NCBI GenBank assembly: GCA_018056205.1
Contig: JAGPGC010000039.1
Coordinates: forward strand, 1-8,637
Source: Candidatus Atribacteria bacterium
GTDB lineage: Bacteria; Atribacterota; Atribacteria; Atribacterales; Atribacteraceae
DNA: 8,637 nt
Direction of reading: 5' to 3'
Part shown: one piece after another, positions 1-5,202 of the stretch
How positions within the stretch are numbered: position 1 is the stretch's first letter
Layout of the letters: every line of letters begins with the position of its first letter
Translations under genes and position numbers: made by a program
The notes under the pieces: model-generated
The model's input: only the letters and a program-made list of their open reading frames with translations
Databases searched by the model: none
What the model was told of the DNA's origin: nothing

Positions 1-2
1 TA

Positions 3-173
3 TCGAGTTTTGTGGTTCGCTCTGATCTATTAGCCTATGAAGAATTAGGAGCCCAAGCTTTAATCCGGTTATGGGTTCGAGATTTACCACTATTAGTTGC
101 TTATGATTGTTATGGAGGCGATCTTTTTGAATCAGGTAAGATTCTTCATCGCCGAATTAACCTTTTGCAATGA
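3..173 (+). CDS. Fumarate hydratase class I, beta subunit (C-terminal end only)
   Basis: This is the 3' end of a reading frame that enters from the left edge: 56 residues and a TGA stop. The visible segment includes AYEELGAQALIRLWVRDLP, followed by LLVAYDCYGGDLFESG. This matches the pattern at the end of the beta-type catalytic domain of Fe-S hydro-lyases (class I fumarase / tartrate dehydratase): an 'AYxELGxEAIxxLxVxDFPxIVxxDxxGxDLY'-like stretch. The full enzyme would interconvert fumarate and malate with a [4Fe-4S] cluster, working with an alpha subunit expected upstream of the window. The visible part contains no cluster cysteines, so the assignment rests on the C-terminal family pattern only. 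About 14 residues follow the conserved GGDLF motif, a modest extension. L- and D-tartrate dehydratase beta subunits share this domain and cannot be excluded. No convincing terminator follows the stop codon directly. Confidence 0.68.
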   Translation, partial: SSFVVRSDLLAYEELGAQALIRLWVRDLPLLVAYDCYGGDLFESGKILHRRINLLQ

Positions 174-269
174 CAAAAAACCTTCCTGCCTTATGGCGAC
201 GTTAGAAGAGAATGAAAAAAATCGAACTATTTCAAACTCAATTTTTCTTATGGTTAATCTGGGGATGGT

Positions 270-298
270 TTGACGGATAGGTTGGAGTTCAATATAAT
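270..298 (+). promoter_or_regulatory. Strong sigma-70/sigma-A-type promoter for the intergenic RNA
   Basis: TTGACG at 270-275 and a perfect TATAAT at 293-298 are separated by exactly 17 bp, which is 11 of 12 consensus bases at optimal spacing. This is the best promoter in the window. Transcription should start at an adenine near 303-307, which coincides with the start of the long inverted pairing described for the RNA gene. There is no protein start with a good Shine-Dalgarno just downstream, and the next gene, topB, is about 275 bp away. That favours a non-coding transcript or a long structured topB leader. Confidence 0.75.
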
Positions 299-303
299 AC
301 CTA

Positions 304-521
304 ACCAGAGTTTACTGGATGAAATGAACCACTCATTTTCCCAAATAACTCTATTTTTTAAGATGAATATGAGGTAAGGAATTGTCATTAGTTGCTGTTC
401 TTTTAGAAATAAAAAAGTGGTATCATTTTTCAAATCTTATTACCAAAAAGGATGTTAGGGAATAGGAAGAACCGGCTAAACATTTGGTTATTTTGAAAAG
501 AGTTAAAACCAGGCGGTTTTT
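304..521 (+). ncRNA. Candidate structured non-coding RNA, 6S-like architecture
   Basis: The predicted transcript has complementary ends. Bases 302-318 pair with 472-490 in a 17-bp closing helix with two single-base bulges (A482, C476) and two G-U pairs. Its blocks are TAACCA/TGGTTA, GA/TT, GTTTA/TAAAC and CTGG/CCGG. A second helix pairs 320-333 with 416-432 (14 bp; bulges at A422 and at T426-T427) around ACCACT/AGTGGT. A weaker hairpin is possible at 435-444/458-470, and another in the apical part at 349-355/366-373. The core from about 304 to 490 is about 187 nt, with a terminator-like hairpin ending at 521. A promoter, closed ends and no coding frame indicate an RNA gene. The length, the closing stem and a one-sided small hairpin beside a long apical arm recall 6S RNA (the RNA polymerase-binding regulator, ssrS), but I do not recognise a family-specific primary sequence. 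The alternative is a cis-acting leader of topB. Confidence 0.5.
505..521 (+). terminator. Weak intrinsic terminator-like hairpin before topB
   Basis: AAAACC (505-510) and GGTTTT (515-520) form a 6-bp stem around an AGGC tetraloop, and the T run continues to 521 and into TATT. The T tract partly overlaps the right arm and only two pairs are G-C, so it would be a weak terminator. Its place between the candidate RNA gene and the topB promoter fits transcript termination there. Confidence 0.4.
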
Positions 522-522
522 A

Positions 523-550
523 TTGAAAATATTCTATATTTAATTGTAAT
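523..550 (+). promoter_or_regulatory. Probable topB promoter
   Basis: TTGAAA at 523-528 and TGTAAT at 545-550 are 16 bp apart, matching 4 of 6 and 5 of 6 consensus bases. A start near 556-558 would leave a leader of about 25 nt before the topB ATG at 582. The -35 element lies directly after the terminator-like hairpin, so topB could be expressed independently of the upstream transcript. Confidence 0.4.
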
Positions 551-571
551 TCAATTTTCGGCATAGAAAAT

Positions 572-575
572 GAGG
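572..575 (+). promoter_or_regulatory. topB: Ribosome-binding site that decides the topB start
   Basis: GAGG at 572-575 lies 6 nt before the ATG at 582. The earlier in-frame ATG at 570 overlaps this site and has no purine-rich sequence at proper distance, so 582 is the better start. It also gives the family-typical N-terminus MSKTLIITEKPS. Confidence 0.65.
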
Positions 576-581
576 TTAGGT

Positions 582-2720
582 ATGAGTAAAACTCTGATCA
601 TTACTGAAAAGCCGAGCGTGGCGAAAGATATTGCGAAAGTTCTTGGAAAATTTACTAACCGAAAAGAGTTTTTAGAAAACGAGAAGTATTATATAACCTG
701 GGCAATAGGGCATCTTGTAACCTTAGCCGAGCCAGAAGATTATGAAAAGAAATATAAAGTATGGAGATTAAATCTTCTTCCTATTCTTCCTGACCAATTT
801 CTTTTAAAACCGATTGCGAATACTGAGAAAAGAATAAAAATAATCAAAGATCTCATTGAATCAGATGATGTCGAAGAAATTATAAACGGATGTGATGCCG
901 GGCGAGAAGGAGAACTCATTTTTAGATATATTTATGAATATATTGGAACTCAAAAGCCATTTAAAAGACTCTGGCTTTCATCAATGACTGCAGCTGCAAT
1001 TAACCAGTCGATTGCCAACCTCATTCCAGGAGGGAAAATGGAATTATTAGCGGAGGCAGCTAAATGTCGATCAGAAAGTGATTGGTTAATAGGGATAAAT
1101 GGGACTCGAGTATTTACGGCACGCTTTAAAATTCTGTTATCAGTGGGAAGAGTACAAACTCCAACCTTGGCAATCTTAGTGCAGCGAGAAAAAGAGATTC
1201 AAGATTTTAAGCCAACACCTTATTGGGAAATATTTGCTGAATTTTCTTCGCCCAATGGCAACTACCTCGGAAAGTGGATTGATAGTGAAGACCGAGTTTA
1301 TGACCGGCAACAAGCTCAATTGATTGAACAAAAGGTTCAGGGGAAAAAAGGGAAGGTAATAGATTTTTCTGATAAAAAAACTAAAGAACAACATCCTCTT
1401 CTCTATGACCTCACCGAATTACAGCGTGATGCCAATAAAATTTTTGGTTTTTCGGCTAAAAGAACCCTTAATTCTGCTCAGAAGCTTTATGAAACCCATA
1501 AACTTATTACTTATCCAAGAACTGATTCACGATATCTTTCTAATGATTTAATTGAACAGGTGATAAATGGATGGAATATGCTGCGAAAATGCGGTTTTGA
1601 AGAATTAACTCAAGATTTTTTTGACTCAAAAAAAGCCTTAAAAGATAGCAGAGTGTTTGATAATAGTCGAGTATCTGATCATCATGCCATCATACCGACT
1701 GGGGAAAAAGTAGATTGGGATGCCCTGGGACGAGATGATCATAAGATTTTGGAGCTTATTTGTAAAAGGTTTATTTCGGTTTTTTATCCCGAAGCGATTT
1801 GGGCGCAAAGACGAATTAAAACCGAGGTCAATGGTGAGGACTTTATCAGTAAGTCAAAAATATTAGTTGAACCGGGATGGAGGAAAGTATATGGAAAAGA
1901 AACTGGATCGGAGGAAGTTGAATATTTACCGGAAATTGCAATCGGAACAGAAGTTACAGTAGAAAAAGTTTGGATTGAAGATAAAGAAACCAAAGCTCCA
2001 CCGCGTTATACTGAAGCATCCCTTCTTTCTGCCATGGAAGGAGCTGGAAAGTTCGTTGAAGATGAAGAGCTGCGAGAAATAATGAAAGAATCCGGATTAG
2101 GTACTCCGGCAACCCGAGCGGCGATTATTGAACGTTTAATTGAGGTTGGCTATTTAGATAGAGAAGAGAAAACTTTAATTCCTTCTCCCAAAGGTATTGA
2201 ATTGATAAATTTAATTGAAAGTATTCCAGTAATAGAATTAGCCTCACCGCAATTAACAGGCCAATGGGAGAAAAAGCTCATTTTAATTGAAAAAGGACAG
2301 TTTACTCGACAAGAATTTATGGATGAAATTAGGAAAATGACCGTCGAGATTGTTTCAAAGGTAAAAGAGAAACCAGAAAATGGCGAGCGGACTAAAATGA
2401 ATACCAACATCGGTACTTGTCCAATTTGTGGATCGCCAGTTCAGGAAAACCGAAGCGCTTTTGCCTGCATACAATGGAAAGAAGGATGCCCCTTTACTTT
2501 GTGGAAAAAAATTTTAGGAAAAACTATTACCCGAAACCAAGCGCAGAAGCTCATTACTCAAGGAAAGACCGATGTTATTTCTGGATTTAAATCAAAAAAA
2601 GGGAAATTCTTCAAAGCCCGATTAGTTCTTCAAGATGGTGGAAAAATAGGGTTTGAATTTAGTTCCCCAAATTATAAAAAGAATGATAACATTACTTCAG
2701 CTTCTAAGAATAAAACCTAA
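582..2720 (+). CDS. topB: DNA topoisomerase III (type IA topoisomerase)
   Basis: This type IA topoisomerase of 712 residues should break and rejoin single strands through a 5'-phosphotyrosine, relaxing negative supercoils and separating linked or recombining DNA in the cytoplasm. The Toprim domain is at about 1-150, with the invariant glutamate in TEKPSVAKD (E9) and the acidic motif GCDAGREGE (D105, E109, E111). It uses the DAGREGE variant found in many Firmicute-type TopB proteins instead of the DxDxEGE form. The catalytic tyrosine is Y311 in LITYPRTDSR. SVGRVQTPT (about 187-195) and the ASLLSAMEGAG / GLGTPATRA segment (about 479-513) are core topoisomerase I/III motifs. The C-terminal tail (about 612-695) has four cysteines (C613, C616, C629, C636; CxxC-x12-C-x6-C) and then the GKTITRNQAQKLITQGKT type repeat common in TopB and related helicases, probably a DNA-binding zinc ribbon. 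Length is normal for the family. It appears monocistronic, with its own promoter and inverted repeats after the stop. Plasmid or mobile TopB relatives exist, but no mobile-element genes are nearby. Confidence 0.95.
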   Translation: MSKTLIITEKPSVAKDIAKVLGKFTNRKEFLENEKYYITWAIGHLVTLAEPEDYEKKYKVWRLNLLPILPDQFLLKPIANTEKRIKIIKDLIESDDVEEIINGCDAGREGELIFRYIYEYIGTQKPFKRLWLSSMTAAAINQSIANLIPGGKMELLAEAAKCRSESDWLIGINGTRVFTARFKILLSVGRVQTPTLAILVQREKEIQDFKPTPYWEIFAEFSSPNGNYLGKWIDSEDRVYDRQQAQLIEQKVQGKKGKVIDFSDKKTKEQHPLLYDLTELQRDANKIFGFSAKRTLNSAQKLYETHKLITYPRTDSRYLSNDLIEQVINGWNMLRKCGFEELTQDFFDSKKALKDSRVFDNSRVSDHHAIIPTGEKVDWDALGRDDHKILELICKRFISVFYPEAIWAQRRIKTEVNGEDFISKSKILVEPGWRKVYGKETGSEEVEYLPEIAIGTEVTVEKVWIEDKETKAPPRYTEASLLSAMEGAGKFVEDEELREIMKESGLGTPATRAAIIERLIEVGYLDREEKTLIPSPKGIELINLIESIPVIELASPQLTGQWEKKLILIEKGQFTRQEFMDEIRKMTVEIVSKVKEKPENGERTKMNTNIGTCPICGSPVQENRSAFACIQWKEGCPFTLWKKILGKTITRNQAQKLITQGKTDVISGFKSKKGKFFKARLVLQDGGKIGFEFSSPNYKKNDNITSASKNKT

Positions 2721-2752
2721 AAATTAAAAATTGATGAAGTGATTTTTAATTT
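2721..2752. repeat. Perfect 11-bp inverted repeat just after topB
   Basis: AAATTAAAAAT (2721-2731) is exactly repeated in inverted orientation as ATTTTTAATTT (2742-2752) around a 10-base loop, starting at the base after the topB stop codon. All pairs are A-T, and no uninterrupted T tract follows on the + strand. It is therefore a weak hairpin, perhaps aiding mRNA 3'-end formation or stability. Confidence 0.5.
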
Positions 2753-2777
2753 ATAAAAAATGTGATTTAGAATGAGA

Positions 2778-2783
2778 TATAAT
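2778..2783 (+). promoter_or_regulatory. Possible -10 element for the murA operon
   Basis: A perfect TATAAT is present about 120 bp before the murA start, but the sequence 16-18 bp upstream is an A-rich run with no -35 resemblance and there is no TGn extension directly before it. In such AT-rich DNA a chance match is plausible. If used, the start would be near 2790 and the leader would include the hairpin at 2842-2867. Confidence 0.3.
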
Positions 2784-2841
2784 AAGAACCAAAATGGTTT
2801 AGCAATAAAAATTGATGCCTATAAAATAATAAAATTTAAAA

Positions 2842-2867
2842 AGGTTCTTAAAGAGCCTATCTTTTTT
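2842..2867 (+). terminator. Intrinsic terminator between topB and murA
   Basis: AGGTTC (2842-2847) pairs with GAGCCT (2853-2858) through five Watson-Crick pairs and one G-U, with loop TTAAA. Six T residues follow (2862-2867), preceded by AUC. The A run before the stem can add pairs with the T tract. This is the best terminator shape in the window and would stop topB read-through. It is only 38 nt before the murA start, with no good promoter in between, so it could instead act as an attenuator in the murA leader. Confidence 0.6.
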
Positions 2868-2893
2868 AGAATTTAATTGCGTCCGAATTGAAA

Positions 2894-2898
2894 GGGAG
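2894..2898 (+). promoter_or_regulatory. murA: Ribosome-binding site that decides the murA start
   Basis: GGGAG at 2894-2898 is 7 nt before the GTG at 2906. An upstream in-frame TTG at 2888 would put this site inside the gene and add six residues not seen in MurA proteins, so GTG 2906 is the preferred start. Confidence 0.75.
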
Positions 2899-2905
2899 AA
2901 TAGGT

Positions 2906-4165
2906 GTGGAAAAATTCATAATTCAGGGAGGAAATCCTTTATCAGGTTTAGTAGAAATTGGTGGTTCTAAAAACGCAGCGCTTCCTATTCTTGCCGCAAC
3001 ACTTTTAAGCGAAACTCCCTCCATTATTAGAAATATTCCTGATTTATTAGATGTAAATACCATGATTTTGGTGCTGCAAAGCTTAGGAGTCAGAATTGAA
3101 AAAATAGCTAAAGGAGCTTATCAAATTTTTCCAGATTCTTTAATTAAATCGGATGCCCCATATGAATTAATTCGAAAAATGAGAGCTTCTTTTTTAGTCA
3201 CTGGTCCACTCATAACTAGGTTGAGAAGAGCACAAGTGCCACTTCCGGGTGGATGTGCAATTGGTTCAAGACCAATTGACCTCCATATTAAAGGTTTTCT
3301 TCACTTAGGTGTTCAAGTATCGATGCATTCGGGGTATGTCGAAGCTTGGGTTGACCAACTTCATCCTGGAGAGATATATTTGGATTTTCCTAGTGTAGGT
3401 GCCACTGAAAATATTATGATGTTAGCTTCAGTTATTCCAGGAGATAGTGTTATAGCGAATGCAGCACGAGAACCTGAGGTTACAGACCTGGCAAACTTTC
3501 TTAAGGCGATGGGTGCAAAAATTGATGGAGTTGGAACTGATACTATTGTAATTCATGGAACCCCCAAATTATACGGCTGTGATTATTCAATTATTAATGA
3601 CCGGATAGAAGCTGGGACTTTTTGTGTTGCGGCTGCCGTTACTGGTGGAAACGTGGAAATCAAAGGAGTTAATCATGTTGCCATGCGTTCGATAGTTACT
3701 AAGTTGGAAGAAATTGGCGCAAGAGTTACCAAGGTTTCCGAAGATAGCTTATTGGTTTCTATGAAGGTAAAACCACATGCAACTGATATTAAGACTATGC
3801 CCTACCCTGGTTTTCCTACTGATATGCAAGCACAATTTATGACCCTTCTCTGTTTGGCTGATGGAGTAAGTGTTATAACTGAAACGGTGTTTGAGAATCG
3901 TTTTGCTCATGTGGGAGAATTGGAAAGAATGGGAGGGAATATTAAAGTTGAGGGAAGAAGTGCGATTGTAGTTGGGGTAGAGAAACTTACTGGGACTCAG
4001 GTTACCGCTTCTGATTTGCGAGCTGGTGCTGCTTTGGTTTTGGCGGGTCTGGCAGCGGAGGGGACCACTAATGTATATGGTGTTTCTCATGTTGATCGTG
4101 GATATGAAAATTTAGAAAAGAAACTACTTAAACTTGGTGCTTCAATAAAGAGGGTTAACGAATAA
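2906..4165 (+). CDS. murA: UDP-N-acetylglucosamine 1-carboxyvinyltransferase MurA
   Basis: MurA transfers enolpyruvate from phosphoenolpyruvate to UDP-GlcNAc, the first committed cytoplasmic step of peptidoglycan synthesis and the target of fosfomycin. With the GTG start the protein has 419 residues, the usual length, and the numbering falls almost on that of the E. coli enzyme. GGSKNAALP carries K22 and N23. The active-site loop [15 protein letters not shown] carries the catalytic Cys at C117, so the enzyme should be of the fosfomycin-sensitive type and not the Cys-to-Asp variant. FPTDMQAQF carries the general base D306, and DLRAGAALV (R372) and HVDRGYE (R398) carry the PEP-binding arginines. 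All key residues are present, so it should be active. It opens a tight cluster with mreB 17 bp downstream, and the only candidate operon promoter is upstream of a terminator-like hairpin. EPSP synthase shares the fold but not these motifs. Confidence 0.97.
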   Translation: MEKFIIQGGNPLSGLVEIGGSKNAALPILAATLLSETPSIIRNIPDLLDVNTMILVLQSLGVRIEKIAKGAYQIFPDSLIKSDAPYELIRKMRASFLVTGPLITRLRRAQVPLPGGCAIGSRPIDLHIKGFLHLGVQVSMHSGYVEAWVDQLHPGEIYLDFPSVGATENIMMLASVIPGDSVIANAAREPEVTDLANFLKAMGAKIDGVGTDTIVIHGTPKLYGCDYSIINDRIEAGTFCVAAAVTGGNVEIKGVNHVAMRSIVTKLEEIGARVTKVSEDSLLVSMKVKPHATDIKTMPYPGFPTDMQAQFMTLLCLADGVSVITETVFENRFAHVGELERMGGNIKVEGRSAIVVGVEKLTGTQVTASDLRAGAALVLAGLAAEGTTNVYGVSHVDRGYENLEKKLLKLGASIKRVNE

Positions 4166-4182
4166 ACAGGAGGATTTTCTTT

Positions 4183-5199
4183 ATGTGGAATAAGCGATTG
4201 GGAGTGGATTTAGGTACAGCAACTACTCTTATTTATGTTCATGGAAAAGGAATTGTTATGAACGAGCCCTCGGTAGTGGCACTGGCAAAGGGGACGAATA
4301 AAATTTTGGCGATTGGAAAAGAAGCCCGGGAAATGATTGGGAAAACCCCTGAGTATATCGTTGCCCATCGACCTCTCAAAGATGGTGTTATTGATAGTTA
4401 TGAAATTACCCGCAAGATGTTGACTTATTTTATACAGTCAATCTGTGGAAGAAGTATTTTTAAACCTGATATTGTTATATGTGTTCCTTCAGGCGGGACC
4501 GAAGTTGAAAAAAGGGCGGTTTTGGATGCAGCTTATCATGCTGGTGCAAGAAAAGCCTTTCTTATTGAAGAACCAATGGCAGCTGCTTTAGGAGCTGGCT
4601 TGGATATCACTGAAGCCTCGGGGAACATGGTTATCGATGTTGGGGGAGGGACTACTGATATTGCCGTTCTTTCTTTAGGTGGCATAGTTATTAGCCAAAC
4701 CGTCCGGGTAGGAGGAGATAAATTAGACGAAGCAATTATTCGACACCTGAGGAAAAAATTTAATCTCATGATTGGAGAACGCACCGCTGAGATTCTTAAG
4801 ATTGAAATTGGGTGGGCAGTACCACCACGGGAAGAAAAGGCTGCTGATGTGAAAGGACGGGACCTAATTTCAGGTCTTCCTAAAACGATTACTATTACTT
4901 CTTCTGAGGTTTATAAATGCTTTTCAGAACCACTTTCATCAATTATTGATGCAGCACGAATAGTTTTAGAGCATACTCCCCCCGAGTTGGCAGCTGATAT
5001 TGGAGAAAAAGGAATATGTTTAACTGGTGGAGGGTCGCTAATGCATGGGATGGATGAAATGATTGGGAAAGCATTAACCACTCCAACTTATGTAGCTGAA
5101 GACCCAGTTTCCTGTGTAGCTTTAGGAGCTGGAAAAGTGTTAGATAATTTAAAATTACTCCGCGAGGGTTTCTTGTATACTAAAGGGAGGAATAGTTAG
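4183..5199 (+). CDS. mreB: Rod shape-determining protein MreB/Mbl
   Basis: A bacterial actin of 338 residues that should polymerise on the inner face of the cytoplasmic membrane and guide the cell-wall elongation machinery. Actin-fold nucleotide motifs are intact: phosphate-1 loop GVDLGTATTLIYV (about 7-19), VPSGGTEVEKRAV (101-113), connect-1 region IEEPMAAALGAGL (128-140) with the presumed catalytic glutamate E130, phosphate-2 loop IDVGGGTTDIAVLSLGG (151-167), KIEIGWAVP (206-214), and adenosine loop LTGGGSLMHGM (280-290). Start ATG 4183 has a full AGGAGG at 4168-4173, 9 nt away. It follows murA by 17 bp and its stop precedes the next start by 3 bp. There is no mreC/mreD here, so this resembles the stand-alone mbl-type locus near murA in Firmicutes more than an mreBCD operon. 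MreB and Mbl paralogues cannot be told apart from this sequence alone. Confidence 0.95.
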   Translation: MWNKRLGVDLGTATTLIYVHGKGIVMNEPSVVALAKGTNKILAIGKEAREMIGKTPEYIVAHRPLKDGVIDSYEITRKMLTYFIQSICGRSIFKPDIVICVPSGGTEVEKRAVLDAAYHAGARKAFLIEEPMAAALGAGLDITEASGNMVIDVGGGTTDIAVLSLGGIVISQTVRVGGDKLDEAIIRHLRKKFNLMIGERTAEILKIEIGWAVPPREEKAADVKGRDLISGLPKTITITSSEVYKCFSEPLSSIIDAARIVLEHTPPELAADIGEKGICLTGGGSLMHGMDEMIGKALTTPTYVAEDPVSCVALGAGKVLDNLKLLREGFLYTKGRNS

Positions 5200-5202
5200 T
5201 AT

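Larger units (their letters stand above)
174..581. other. Intergenic region holding a probable RNA gene and the topB promoter
   Basis: About 400 bp without a credible protein gene. The first part (174-269) shows nothing I can support: two tiny ATG frames (193-273 and 212-280) lack good ribosome-binding sites and family signatures. From 270 onward there is, in order, a strong sigma-70-like promoter, a highly foldable stretch of about 190 nt, a terminator-like hairpin, and a second, weaker promoter placed to drive topB. These are listed separately. No tRNA, CRISPR or insertion-sequence end is visible. Confidence 0.6.

Noticed and set aside
193..280. Two small overlapping ATG frames (193-273, 26 residues; 212-280, 22 residues with a hydrophobic middle)
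   Set aside because: No well-placed ribosome-binding site, no promoter directly upstream, and they end where the strong promoter at 270 begins; too short to support.
322..338. Small local hairpin AAATGA/TCATTT
   Set aside because: The same AAATGA arm pairs in a longer and stronger helix with 423-428, and no T tract follows the local hairpin.
302..490. Known riboswitch, tmRNA, SRP RNA or RNase P RNA
   Set aside because: I looked for their hallmark motifs (for example the TPP CUGAGA, the SRP GGAA tetraloop region, and the tRNA-like ends of tmRNA) and did not see them; only general architecture supports an RNA gene.
570..581. Upstream ATG at 570 as the start of topB
   Set aside because: It has no Shine-Dalgarno and overlaps the GAGG that serves ATG 582; the extra residues MRLG are not typical of TopB.
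1176..1394. Antisense frames within topB, murA, mreB, the S55 gene and the AsmA-like gene
   Set aside because: They lie opposite well-supported genes, lack ribosome-binding sites and recognisable domains, and have low-complexity composition typical of shadow frames.
2888..2905. TTG at 2888 as the start of murA
   Set aside because: GTG at 2906 has a well-spaced GGGAG and gives the standard MurA N-terminus and active-site numbering.
4183..5199. DnaK/Hsp70 or FtsA instead of MreB
   Set aside because: The length, the IEEPMAAALGAGL and KIEIGWAVP motifs, and the lack of an Hsp70 substrate domain or an FtsA 1C domain all point to MreB/Mbl.
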